Source: Prodigiosinella aquatilis
GTDB lineage: Bacteria; Pseudomonadota; Gammaproteobacteria; Enterobacterales; Enterobacteriaceae
DNA: 64,000 bases
NCBI GenBank assembly: GCA_030388725.1
Contig: CP128857.1
Span: 2,914,001 to 2,978,000, forward strand
Direction: 5' to 3'
The position numbers were made by a program, and so were the translations under genes. Positions 43,837 to 52,660 of this stretch are shown piece after piece. Within the stretch, counting starts at the first letter, position 1. Each line of letters starts with the position of its first letter. A model generated the notes under the pieces. The model was not told the origin of the DNA and made no database searches. It saw only the letters and a list, made by a program, of their open reading frames with translations.

Positions 43837-44556
43837 CTAGTGCTCCATGGTCAGTTCAATCATCTCTGCCCGAACCAGGCTGACGGAATACTCCGCCACG
43901 CGATCACTGTCGGTACAGATATTCAGGGTACGGATGCACAGCAGTGGCGACTGTGCCACCGTTTCCAGTAGCTGCCGCTCTTTCGCCTGCGCCGGACGGG
44001 CACTGATGCGGGTTTGGCGACGGGTTAACGGCTGGTGCAGTTCGCGGGCGATAAAGTCGTGCAGCGACCCGCTATGAAATTGCTGTAGTGCGGGCCACCA
44101 GTTGAGTTCCGGCAAATAATGGTCGATCACGCTGACCGGCACAGCATTGACCCGCCGCAGCGTACGCAGGTGAATCACGGGTTTCCCTTCCTGACAGCCT
44201 AATGCAGAAGCCACGTCGCTATTGCAGGGCCGCAACACAGCCAACAGACGTTCACTGGTGGGATGGCTGCCCTGCTCCATCAGATTCTGACTGAACCGGG
44301 CCTGAGCATGCAGCGGATAATCATAAGGGCGCATCAACACCAGGATACCGATGCCTCGACGGCGCTGAACCAGCCCTCTATTCACCAGTTCGTCCACCGC
44401 ACGGCGTAATGTATGGCGGTTCACTGAGTAGCGATCCGCCAGTTGCTGCTCAGAAGGCAGGTAATCACCACTGCGATACCCCTTGCGCAGTTCCTCTTCC
44501 AACTGCGCGGCAATGGCTTGATATAGAGTGGTAGGATGTCTAGATAACTGAATCAT
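43837..44556 (-). CDS. phnF: GntR/HutC-family regulator PhnF
   Basis: 239 residues. N-terminal winged helix (about 1-75): LRKGYRSGDYLPSEQQLADR, then YSVNRHTLRRAVDELVNRG; C-terminal UTRA ligand domain with TLRRVNAVPVSVIDHYLPE near 135-153. It is the first gene of the phnFGHIJKLMNP run and probably represses or tunes it. Its ribosome site (GGGA) is weak and distant. No convincing Pho box was found in front, in contrast to phnC. Confidence 0.92.
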   Translation of the reverse strand: MIQLSRHPTTLYQAIAAQLEEELRKGYRSGDYLPSEQQLADRYSVNRHTLRRAVDELVNRGLVQRRRGIGILVLMRPYDYPLHAQARFSQNLMEQGSHPTSERLLAVLRPCNSDVASALGCQEGKPVIHLRTLRRVNAVPVSVIDHYLPELNWWPALQQFHSGSLHDFIARELHQPLTRRQTRISARPAQAKERQLLETVAQSPLLCIRTLNICTDSDRVAEYSVSLVRAEMIELTMEH

Positions 44557-44843
44557 TCAAAAAATCCCGTCATTGTCAGGTGAAAAACTCGTATCAGAAG
44601 AAAATCCATCAAATCGCTTGGAACAAGAACAAATACGCAGGGAAACAGCGGTGATTCGCATGACACTTACCTTGTATGGGTAATGTGCAACATGATGCCG
44701 ACTGACTGTGACACTGAGGTGAAGGATGCATTGCGGGATAATGAAGAGATGTAACGGAGGGAAGACAAAAAAAAGCCAGTCAGATTACCGGACTGGCTTG
44801 TCACATCGTGACAGCACGACGTTGACAGAATTTCGCTGGTTTT
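44557..44843. other. Region between phnF and patA
   Basis: No gene. Contains a small dyad TTACC-N7-GGTAA (44667-44683) that could be a PhnF operator, and the patA terminator. Confidence 0.4.
44767..44799 (-). terminator. Rho-independent terminator of patA
   Basis: Stem GCCAGTC / GACTGGC with a 9-nt loop, followed on the minus strand by eight T residues. It lies about 45 bp past the patA stop. Confidence 0.85.
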
Positions 44844-46262
44844 TCACTGTATCGAAAGTTCCTCATCGATGAATTCTGGTTTAACCCCTGCCCGCTGCGT
44901 TTTCCATAACTTCTCCAGTGCCCGTTCTGCTTCAAGCAGAACATGGCAACACTGTTCATGGGTGATAGTCAGCGGTGGCTCAATACGGATCGACTTGGCA
45001 TTGTTCAGCGTACCGGCCACCAACACTCGGCGTTGGAACAGTTCACTGGCAAAGGCATAACCGATCTCGTTCTTTTTAAACTCAATAGCCTGCAACAATC
45101 CCCGTCCGCGAACCTCGGCCACCAGCTCCGGATAACGTGCCGCCAGCCGTTTCAGCCCGGACAGCAGGAAGCTGCCTTGTTGCGCCGCCTGTTCAGGCAG
45201 ATTGTCCCGCAACAGCACATTTATCGTTGCCAGCGCCGCCGCACAAGCCAGCGGATTGCCACCAAACGTAGTGGTATGCAGGAACGGGTTATCAAACAGC
45301 ACCGAGAATACCGCTTCGGTTGCTACTGTCGCGCCAATCGGCATCACGCCGCCGCCCAGTGCCTTCGCCAGACAAAGAATATCGGGCTGAACACCATAAT
45401 GTTGGCAGGCAAACATTTTTCCAGTACGTCCCATACCGGTCTGAACTTCGTCCAGAATCAGCAATGCCCCAATCTCGTCACACAGTGCACGCACCGCAGG
45501 CAAGTATTGATCCGGAGGCAAAATCACCCCACCTTCACCCTGAATCGGTTCCAGGATCACGGCGGCAATGCCTTCACCGTTACTTTGGCATTGATGAATC
45601 TGCTTTCTCATGGCGTCAATGTCACCAAAAGGCACATGATGGAACCCCGGCAACAGCGGCATGAAAGGTTTGCGGAATATCGGTTTGGCGGTAGCGGAGA
45701 GAGAACCCAGCGATTTACCGTGGAACGCCCCATGAGCGGCGATAAAACTGAATTTACCTTTTGGCCCCTGATACGCTTTCGCCAGCTTCAATGCCGCTTC
45801 CACTGCTTCCGTGCCACTGTTGGATAAAAAGCTGTATTTCAGGTTACCCGGCGTAATCGCCGCCAGCGTTTTTGCTAACATACCGCGTAGCGGGTCCAGC
45901 AATTCCTGGCTGTGCAACGGCTGTTTGGCAAGCTGTTTCTCAACGGCAGCCACCACGGTAGGGTTACGGTGGCCAACATTGAAAATGCCATAACCACCGA
46001 GACAGTCGAGATATTCATTACCTTGGGTATCGAGCAGGGTATTCGGGCCGCTGGCGCGCCACTCTACTGCGCCATAGCCACCGCCGCTGGTAACTGATTT
46101 CCGGTATTCGAGGAAACCAGGATTGACATATTCACGGAAGGAATTCAGTGTTTCCTGATTTAGTGTCTGTACATCCTCATCGGATAACACATCACTCATA
46201 ATCCATTTAAGCGCCTGCTGAGAACACTCTAGCGGGTTGAGACAAGTCGGCAATCTGGACAA
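44844..46262 (-). CDS. patA: Putrescine aminotransferase
   Basis: 472 residues with a TTG start at 46262 supported by AAGGAG 7 nt upstream; the N-terminus MSRLPTCLNPLECSQQAL lines up with E. coli PatA, which begins MNRLPSS. Class III PLP enzyme: FLSNSGTEAVEAALKLAKAY near 147-166, LDEVQTGMGRTGKM near 270, lysine in CLAKALGGGVMPIG near 300. It converts putrescine and 2-oxoglutarate to 4-aminobutanal and glutamate. patD lies 294 bp upstream on the same strand. Confidence 0.96.
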   Translation of the reverse strand: MSRLPTCLNPLECSQQALKWIMSDVLSDEDVQTLNQETLNSFREYVNPGFLEYRKSVTSGGGYGAVEWRASGPNTLLDTQGNEYLDCLGGYGIFNVGHRNPTVVAAVEKQLAKQPLHSQELLDPLRGMLAKTLAAITPGNLKYSFLSNSGTEAVEAALKLAKAYQGPKGKFSFIAAHGAFHGKSLGSLSATAKPIFRKPFMPLLPGFHHVPFGDIDAMRKQIHQCQSNGEGIAAVILEPIQGEGGVILPPDQYLPAVRALCDEIGALLILDEVQTGMGRTGKMFACQHYGVQPDILCLAKALGGGVMPIGATVATEAVFSVLFDNPFLHTTTFGGNPLACAAALATINVLLRDNLPEQAAQQGSFLLSGLKRLAARYPELVAEVRGRGLLQAIEFKKNEIGYAFASELFQRRVLVAGTLNNAKSIRIEPPLTITHEQCCHVLLEAERALEKLWKTQRAGVKPEFIDEELSIQ

Positions 46263-46309
46263 AATAGACTCCTTGCTTAACGGGTATCATGTGATACCAA
46301 TTTAAGTAA

Positions 46310-46325
46310 TGCACAGAACACGCCA
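46310..46325 (-). promoter_or_regulatory. Candidate sigma-54 promoter of patA
   Basis: TGGCGTGTTCTGTGCA on the minus strand has GG and GC at the correct -24/-12 spacing but departs from consensus at the fifth and twelfth positions. It predicts a start about 38 nt before the TTG codon. The E. coli homologue ygjG is known to use a sigma-54 promoter. Confidence 0.55.
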
Positions 46326-46470
46326 GTTGCCCATCAAATTTTGAAATAAAAACTTTTCGCCTCTGGATAGAGGCTTTGTAAGATTAAATAAATAGGAACA
46401 ATGCGGAACAGAGATAAAAACCCATATCAGTATTCTTCAGGATCAAATACCGCCAAAAACCCAGACCAAA

Positions 46471-46487
46471 TGCACCATTAGTGGGCA
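46471..46487. promoter_or_regulatory. NtrC-like site upstream of patA
   Basis: TGCACCATTAGTGGGCA: left half perfect, GC-N11-GC spacing kept, 11 of 14 half-site positions matched by eye. It sits about 146 bp upstream of the -24 element, an enhancer-like distance. Confidence 0.5.
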
Positions 46488-46500
46488 TACTGCCCACTAA
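46478..46500. promoter_or_regulatory. Perfect 23-bp dyad between patD and patA
   Basis: TTAGTGGGCA / TGCCCACTAA arms of 10 bp around TAC. It overlaps the right half of the NtrC-like site. No T-run follows on either strand, so it looks more like a protein site or RNA stem than a terminator for patD. Confidence 0.55.
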
Positions 46501-46556
46501 AGCGCCACGAGTTATCAACAACACGATTTATCAATAACAATGGCGCTGGTTCTGAA

Positions 46557-47981
46557 TCAATGTCGGATCATAATATGGCGCACCAGGGTGTAATCCTCCA
46601 GCCCGTACATGGACAGATCTTTGCCATAACCGGAAAGCTTTTGCCCACCGTGGGGCATTTCACTCACCAGCATGAAATGCGTGTTTACCCAGGTACAACC
46701 ATATTGCAGCCTGGCCGCGATACGATGGGCACGGCCCACATCTTTTGTCCATATCGACGAGGCCAAACCATAGCCGGAGTCATTGGCCCATGCCACGACC
46801 TGGGCCTCGTCATCAAATGGGGTGATGGAAATTACTGGACCAAATACTTCCTGCTGCACGATTTCATCGTCCTGACGGGCATCGGCCAGCACTGTCGGTT
46901 GAAAATAGTAACCGCCGCCTGATACACGCGCCCCACCGGTAATGACCCGAATATGCGATTGTGCTTTGGCCCGTTCTACGAAACCAATCACACGTTCCAG
47001 TTGTCCGGCTGTGATCAGCGGCCCCAATTCAGTATCGTCATCCTGCGGATCACCCATATTCAGGGTAGAAACCGCTCTACCCAGCGCCGCGACCACTTCC
47101 TCATAGACTGGACGTTGCACATATAACCGACAGGCCGCCGTACAATCCTGACCCGCATTATAGAAACCAAAGCTCCGGATCCCCGCCACGACCTGCGCCA
47201 GATCGGCATCCGCAAATACAATGACTGGTGCCTTGCCGCCCAGCTCCATATGTGTGCGTTTAACACTGTCAGCGGTATGAGCCACAATGTGGGCACCGGT
47301 GGCGATAGAGCCCGTAAGCGATACCATGCGCACCAGTTTATGACCGGTTAAAGCATCACCGATATCTTTCCCCCGACCAAACAGGATGTTGACCACACCC
47401 GGCGGGAAAATATCTGCCAGCAGAGTGGCCAGATAAAAGGTGGTCAGCGGTGTCTGCTCTGCCGGTTTCATCACGACACAGTTGCCGGCGGCCAGCGCTG
47501 GAGCCAACTTCCATGCTGCCATCATCAGCGGATAATTCCAGGGTGCGATAGACGCGACAACGCCCACCGGATCACGGCGGACCATCGACGTGTGTCCTTC
47601 AAGATACTCACCGGCGGCTGACCCACTCAGACAACGGACTGCGCCGGCAAAAAAGCGAAAGACATCGACGACGGCCGGGATCTCATCGTTCAGTACCGCA
47701 TGGTAGGGTTTACCACAGTTCAGCGATTCCAGTTTCGCCAGGGCTTGGGCATGCGTTTCAATCGCCTCAGCCACTGCCAGCAGCAGTGCGGCACGGGTTT
47801 TGGGTGATGTACGCCCCCAATGAACAAAGGCCGCGTCCGCCGCGTTCACCGCGTCATCGACCTGCGCCAAATCAGCCTGTGGAATAGCGGCGATCTCTTC
47901 ACCGGTAGCAGGGTTGTACACCGCCAGATATTCGCCGTTTCCCGCAACCTGTTTACCATCAATAAGTAATTTGTCGTGCAT
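46557..47981 (-). CDS. patD: Gamma-aminobutyraldehyde dehydrogenase
   Basis: 474 residues; start preceded by AAGGGAGAG. Highly similar along its length to E. coli PatD (YdcW): MHDKLLIDGKQVAGNGE at the start, SIAPWNYPLMMAAWKLAPAL near 144-163, catalytic Glu in MELGGKAPV near 246 and Cys in GQDCTAAC near 280, and EMPHGGQKLSGYGKD near 446. It oxidises 4-aminobutanal from PatA to 4-aminobutyrate with NAD+. It lies upstream of patA on the same strand, separated by 294 bp with regulatory signals. Confidence 0.95.
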   Translation of the reverse strand: MHDKLLIDGKQVAGNGEYLAVYNPATGEEIAAIPQADLAQVDDAVNAADAAFVHWGRTSPKTRAALLLAVAEAIETHAQALAKLESLNCGKPYHAVLNDEIPAVVDVFRFFAGAVRCLSGSAAGEYLEGHTSMVRRDPVGVVASIAPWNYPLMMAAWKLAPALAAGNCVVMKPAEQTPLTTFYLATLLADIFPPGVVNILFGRGKDIGDALTGHKLVRMVSLTGSIATGAHIVAHTADSVKRTHMELGGKAPVIVFADADLAQVVAGIRSFGFYNAGQDCTAACRLYVQRPVYEEVVAALGRAVSTLNMGDPQDDDTELGPLITAGQLERVIGFVERAKAQSHIRVITGGARVSGGGYYFQPTVLADARQDDEIVQQEVFGPVISITPFDDEAQVVAWANDSGYGLASSIWTKDVGRAHRIAARLQYGCTWVNTHFMLVSEMPHGGQKLSGYGKDLSMYGLEDYTLVRHIMIRH

Positions 47982-48180
47982 AACACTCTCCCTTTGAGCA
48001 GAAATCTATCTGTGATGGACTGGCAAAATAGTTGTCACATTCAAAAAAGATGACGACCAGTTACTGACCAGCATCGATGTTTGTTGGCAACGTTGCCTTT
48101 ACACCCAAGATCCCCAGGAATACCGCGCCTAAGGTCACTTCAGCGGCTTACACCGCTACGCCCATCGACGCACACGCCCT

Positions 48181-48207
48181 GATATCTGAGATATCTGAGA
48201 TATCTGA
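48181..48207. repeat. Triple tandem repeat of GATATCTGA
   Basis: Three exact 9-bp copies in a row. In frame with a putative decayed minus-strand reading frame, where it would encode a repeated S-D-I. Confidence 0.8.
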
Positions 48208-48447
48208 CTTTGTCAGCAGTCTGCTGATTCCGACCACCGGCTGACCGGTGTTTTTCGCATATATCTTGTATAGCGCTGCACAGCGCATTTCACCAGATAT
48301 TACCCCGGTTCGATAACCAGATGAGCGAGATCAGATGAAGGGAGAGTAACAGCGGCTGTAACGGTAAACTGGCAAGGTCATATTGCAGAGGACGGAACAT
48401 GAAAGTGCGGTGATTTTTACATATTTAAGCGGTTATCAAAACACGTC

Positions 48448-48576
48448 TATACCCGTCATACTTCAAGTTGCAGGTGTGTTGGCTGCGTTCGCTCACCCGA
48501 ATCACTTACCTGAGTAAGCTCATCGGGATTTGCTCACTTGCCGCCTTCCTGCAACTCGAATTATTTTGGGCTTATA
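48448..48576. repeat. ERIC element (opposite orientation)
   Basis: tatacccgtcatacttcaag to cttata, with cgaatcacttacctgagtaa and gctcatcgggatttgctcac as central arms; the inverted counterpart of the copy at 53701. Confidence 0.9.
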
Positions 48577-48818
48577 CCGCCATTTATCGTCCATATTATA
48601 CTAATAAGTTTTATATTATCTTCATTTTAATAACTAAAGATACTATTGAGTTTTCTAACCATCATCCTTGGAAAAATGTGAATCGCCCTCACATACCAGT
48701 ACCAAGGGTTGAATCTGTCGCAATCGTTAATCATTATCATCTATTGATGAGATAATAAAGCGCGTTAATATTGACATTAATATTAATAAAGCGAGCAATA
48801 AAAAAATAATATAAAAAC

Positions 48819-48832
48819 ATGATATTTATCAA
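48819..48832. promoter_or_regulatory. FNR-like site upstream of dcuB
   Basis: ATGATATTTATCAA fits TTGAT-N4-ATCAA at nine of ten positions. It is over 400 bp from the dcuB start, so it serves dcuB only if the leader is long or the site acts at a distance. Two ATCAA half-sites occur closer, near 49145-49170. Confidence 0.45.
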
Positions 48833-49244
48833 TTTATTACGTTAAGTACCATACGTTATCCATTTCAGAAATCATTTAGATTAAGACATTTATTAGTATT
48901 AATCGCCAATAAAAAACAAACCAAGAACCTTATTACAACAAAAACAAAACAATAATATAAACAAAAAATCGACAACAAAGCCAAAATCAAACCTGAAAAT
49001 AACGCTCAATATTCCAGATTATTTAATAAACTAATTTTATAATTAAAAAACTAAAAAAACCAATAATTATTTATTATTGCAGAGGAGTTCTTTTATTTAA
49101 GATAAATTTAAGACAAATTAAAGAAACATTAAAAATAATAGACTCAGATCAAGAAAAAAAATGATCAATAATATCTATAGTAGCCGTGACGAAAGTAAGC
49201 CAATCTTAATTAATTAACTCGTCATTATGAGTAATGGGGAATCT

Positions 49245-50585
49245 ATGGACTTTATCATTCAGCTTATCATTGTCTTGATATGCCTGTTTTATGGCGCACG
49301 TAAAGGTGGGATCGCGCTGGGTTTATTAGGCGGTATCGGACTTGTCATTCTGGTTTTCATTTTCAAACTTCCACCAGGAAAACCACCAGTTGATGTAATG
49401 CTGGTTATTATTTCTGTAGTCGCCGCATCCGCAACATTGCAAGCATCTGGTGGTTTGGATGTCATGTTGCAAATGGCGGAAAAAATGCTGCGCCGTAATC
49501 CGAAATATGTTTCGATTATTGCGCCGTTTGTCACCTGTATCCTGACCATTCTTTGTGGTACTGGACATGTGGTGTACACCATTTTGCCCATTATCTATGA
49601 CGTGGCAATCAAAAATAATATCCGCCCTGAACGTCCAATGGCGGCCAGTTCTATCGGTGCCCAGATGGGGATTATTGCCAGCCCGGTTTCTGTCGCCGTG
49701 GTATCGCTGGTTGCCATGTTGGGTAACTTTACCTTTCAGGGTAAACATCTTGAATTTCTGAACTTACTGGCAATCACGGTTCCGTCAACCTTATTGGGTA
49801 TTCTGGCTATCGGGATTTTCAGTTGGTTCAGAGGTAAAGATCTGGATAAAGACCCCGTTTTCCAAAAATTTATTTCCGTACCGGAAAACAAAGAATACGT
49901 CTACGGTGATACCGCTACGCTGCTGGATAAAAAACTGCCGCGCAAAAACTGGGTAGCCATGTGGATCTTCCTGGCGACTATTGCGGCTGTAGCGTTGATG
50001 GGGGCAATACCCAGCCTGCGTCCGATATTTAACAACAAGCCGTTGTCCATGGTGTTGGTCATTCAGATGTTCATGCTACTGTCTGGCGCCATCATCATCA
50101 TAGCGACTAAAACCAATCCCGCGTCTATTTCGAAAAACGAAGTGTTTCGTTCAGGGATGATCGCTATTGTCGCGGTGTATGGTATTGCCTGGATGGCGGA
50201 AACCATGTTCGGCGCCCACATGTCGCAAATTAAAGATACACTGGGCGCATTGGTAAAAGATTATCCCTGGGCTTACGCGTTAATCCTGCTGCTGGTTTCC
50301 AAATTCGTCAACTCTCAGGCCGCAGCACTGGCTGCCATTGTGCCTGTAGCACTGGCGATTGGTGTTGATCCCGCCTATATCGTGGCATCAGCGCCAGCCT
50401 GCTACGGTTACTACATTCTGCCGACTTACCCCAGCGATCTGGCTGCCATCCAGTTTGACCGCTCCGGTACTACCCACATTGGTCGTTTCGTCATTAACCA
50501 CAGTTTTATTTTGCCAGGGTTGATTGGCGTGAGTACATCCTGTGTCTTTGGCTGGATTTTAGCGGCACTGTACGGCTATTACTAA
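49245..50585 (+). CDS. dcuB: Anaerobic C4-dicarboxylate transporter DcuB
   Basis: 446 residues from the ATG at 49245 (GGGGA upstream), exactly the length of E. coli DcuB; an ATG at 49227 lacks a ribosome site. Nearly the whole sequence aligns, for example CGTGHVVYTILPIIYDVAI near 110-128 and SKFVNSQAAALAAIVPVALA near 353-372. About 10-12 membrane helices. It exchanges fumarate for succinate during anaerobic fumarate respiration. Monocistronic, with a shared terminator against gltP. Confidence 0.97.
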   Translation: MDFIIQLIIVLICLFYGARKGGIALGLLGGIGLVILVFIFKLPPGKPPVDVMLVIISVVAASATLQASGGLDVMLQMAEKMLRRNPKYVSIIAPFVTCILTILCGTGHVVYTILPIIYDVAIKNNIRPERPMAASSIGAQMGIIASPVSVAVVSLVAMLGNFTFQGKHLEFLNLLAITVPSTLLGILAIGIFSWFRGKDLDKDPVFQKFISVPENKEYVYGDTATLLDKKLPRKNWVAMWIFLATIAAVALMGAIPSLRPIFNNKPLSMVLVIQMFMLLSGAIIIIATKTNPASISKNEVFRSGMIAIVAVYGIAWMAETMFGAHMSQIKDTLGALVKDYPWAYALILLLVSKFVNSQAAALAAIVPVALAIGVDPAYIVASAPACYGYYILPTYPSDLAAIQFDRSGTTHIGRFVINHSFILPGLIGVSTSCVFGWILAALYGYY

Positions 50586-50651
50586 CCGCGCGATGCGCCG
50601 GATGGTTCAGGGAAATCCGGCGTTAACGTGAAAAAGGTTTTCAATCGTCAA

Positions 50652-50677
50652 AAAACCGGGCAATGCCCGGTTTTTTT
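50652..50677. terminator. Bidirectional terminator between dcuB and gltP
   Basis: Stem AAAACCGGGC / GCCCGGTTTT with a 3-nt AAT loop, followed by T-runs on both strands; serves the convergent dcuB and gltP. Confidence 0.9.
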
Positions 50678-50686
50678 ATGGATACG

Positions 50687-52003
50687 TTACTCCTGACTGG
50701 CGGGCCGAGCCTCAAGTCCGATCAATTCACGCTCGTAAGCCCGTGCTTTCTCCTCGTCAAACTGACCTTCCCATTTGGATATCACCAGCACCGCCAGTGA
50801 GTTACCTACCACATTGAGCGCGGTACGCGCCATATCCAGAATACGGTCAACCCCGGCGATAAACGCCAGGCCTTCCAGCGGAATCCCGACACTGCCCAAC
50901 GTCGCCAACAACACCACAAAAGAGACCCCTGGTACACCGGCGATGCCCTTGGACGTCAGCATCAGTGTCACCACCAGCAACAGTTCCTGGCTGAGAGAGA
51001 GGTCAATACCATAGAGTTGGGCGATGAAAATGGCGGCGATACTCTGATACAACGTAGAGCCATCCAGGTTAAAAGAGTAACCAGTTGGCACCACAAAACT
51101 GGTGATGGCTTTCGGCGCACCATACGCTTCCATTTTTTCAATGATCCGTGGCAGTACGGTTTCCGAACTGGCTGTGGAATACGCCAGAATCAGTTCATCT
51201 TTCAGAATGCGGATCAACATTGTCACGCGCAGACCACTCACGCGTGCCACCAATCCCAGTACCACCAGCGCAAAAAACAGGATGGCGACATAAACCAGTA
51301 TCACCAGTTTTGCCAGTGGCCACAGTGAAGCAAAACCGAAATTGGCCACAGTGACGGAAATCAACGCAAACACCCCCACCGGAGCATAACGCATGATCAT
51401 ATGTGTCACTTTGAACATGGTCTCCGATGCACTGCGGAACACATTCAGCAAAGGTTCACGCTGTTCTCTCGGTAGCGAGGACAAGCCCAACCCAAACAGT
51501 ACCGAGAAAAAAATCACCGGCAGCATATCCCCTTTAGCCAATGCGGCAAAAATATTGGAGGGAATCAGCGACAGAATAGTCCCCACCAAACTGTGAGTAC
51601 CGCTTTGTACTTGTTGCGTGGTTTTTTCATACTGGGAAATATCCACCGAGGTCAGCGTCGACATATCGATGCCATAACCAGGATGGAAGACATTCGCCAA
51701 CGTAATACCGAGAATAATGGCCAATGTCGTAATGATTTCAAAATAGACGATGGTCTTTAAACCGATGCGCCCCAATTTCTTGGCATCACCAACACCGGCA
51801 ATTCCCACCACCAGCGTAGTAATAACAATGGGGACCACAATCATCTTGATTAACCGTATAAATATGTCCCCTGCCGGACTAAGGATATTACTGATTAGCC
51901 ATTGCTTGTCATTGGGATACTCATGTAAAAGTGCACCGACAACAATACCAATAATCAGTGCGATGAGGATTTGCCAGGCAAGACTAACTTTCTGTTTTTT
52001 CAT
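50687..52003 (-). CDS. gltP: Glutamate/aspartate:proton symporter GltP
   Basis: 438 residues against 437 in E. coli GltP. Shared blocks: SPAGDIFIRLIKMIVVPIV near 41-59, the serine-rich YSTASSETVLPRI near 271-283, the PTGYSFNLDGSTLYQSIAAI substrate loop near 301-320, and SKGIAGVPGVSFVVL near 347-361. DAACS-family carrier of eight helices and two re-entrant loops, importing glutamate and aspartate. Monocistronic. Confidence 0.96.
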   Translation of the reverse strand: MKKQKVSLAWQILIALIIGIVVGALLHEYPNDKQWLISNILSPAGDIFIRLIKMIVVPIVITTLVVGIAGVGDAKKLGRIGLKTIVYFEIITTLAIILGITLANVFHPGYGIDMSTLTSVDISQYEKTTQQVQSGTHSLVGTILSLIPSNIFAALAKGDMLPVIFFSVLFGLGLSSLPREQREPLLNVFRSASETMFKVTHMIMRYAPVGVFALISVTVANFGFASLWPLAKLVILVYVAILFFALVVLGLVARVSGLRVTMLIRILKDELILAYSTASSETVLPRIIEKMEAYGAPKAITSFVVPTGYSFNLDGSTLYQSIAAIFIAQLYGIDLSLSQELLLVVTLMLTSKGIAGVPGVSFVVLLATLGSVGIPLEGLAFIAGVDRILDMARTALNVVGNSLAVLVISKWEGQFDEEKARAYERELIGLEARPASQE

Positions 52004-52660
52004 AGTGATAATCCATGTTTATGCTCCCTGCGACCACCCTGTGGCAAAACGACTGCCAGCAATAAATTCAGCTCAAGCTGAATTGGTAAAACGAGGAGAG
52101 ATTACGGAGATAAGATGTTGTTATTATCGTGATAAACCATTTCATTTCAGCAAGCCACAGACTTGAAAATCACATAGTTATTCATAAAAAACGAACAAGT
52201 ATTTGATTACAAAAATAAAACATATTCCATAAGTTATTGTTATCGCCGAGAATGCTACTATCCAGAACAGATGAGATCAAGAAAATCGTAAAATTGATAG
52301 TTCATAACTATGCTGAATGGCATGCCATAATGGTCATCATGTGCGTTATACCCGATCGCAAAAAAGGGCTGCCATCTCGCAGATATAGCAGCTCACGCCG
52401 GACCAGGAAGGGAGAACCGCGTATTAACTACGTCGGCCAGGTTGTAATGACAATGTGAAGATTCACGGATAATTTTTTAACTGCTGAAAGTTCACACCTT
52501 ACTTCAAGTCAATTATGCTAGTGGCCATTATCAGTACAAAGTTTTGCTATTCCATACCAATACCTAATTTGATTCTTTTATGGTTTTTCTATCACCCGTA
52601 TTTCGGTTAGCAAGATCATCGTTCCCCTTGGATAGGTTTAACTACAGAACAGGAAGGCTA
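52004..52660. other. Intergenic region between gltP and the EamA gene
   Basis: About 650 bp holding the gltP promoter (minus strand) and the EamA promoter. A 73-codon frame at 52237-52458 has no ribosome site, no recognisable domain and mixed composition, so it is not called as a gene. No repeat element recognised. Confidence 0.5.

Larger units (their letters stand above)
47982..49244. other. Long non-coding region between patD and dcuB
   Basis: About 1.26 kb without an intact gene. The left third contains possible decayed coding traces and a triple 9-bp repeat, the middle an ERIC element, and the right half is extremely AT-rich with an FNR-like site, presumably the long dcuB control region. 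Confidence 0.6.

Noticed and set aside
44640..44720. Possible Pho box before phnF (TGACA-like words on the minus strand)
   Set aside because: The half-sites are not 11 bp apart, and each departs from CTGTCAT at several bases.
48181..48207. CRISPR-like short repeat
   Set aside because: Three 9-bp tandem units without spacers; not a CRISPR array.
48468..48755. 95-codon open frame starting MQVCWLRSLTRITYL
   Set aside because: Its start is inside an ERIC element; the same peptide beginning arises from the ERIC copy at 53701-53827, so it is repeat sequence, not a gene.
52237..52458. 73-codon open frame between gltP and the EamA gene
   Set aside because: No ribosome site, no recognisable domain, low-complexity basic C-terminus.
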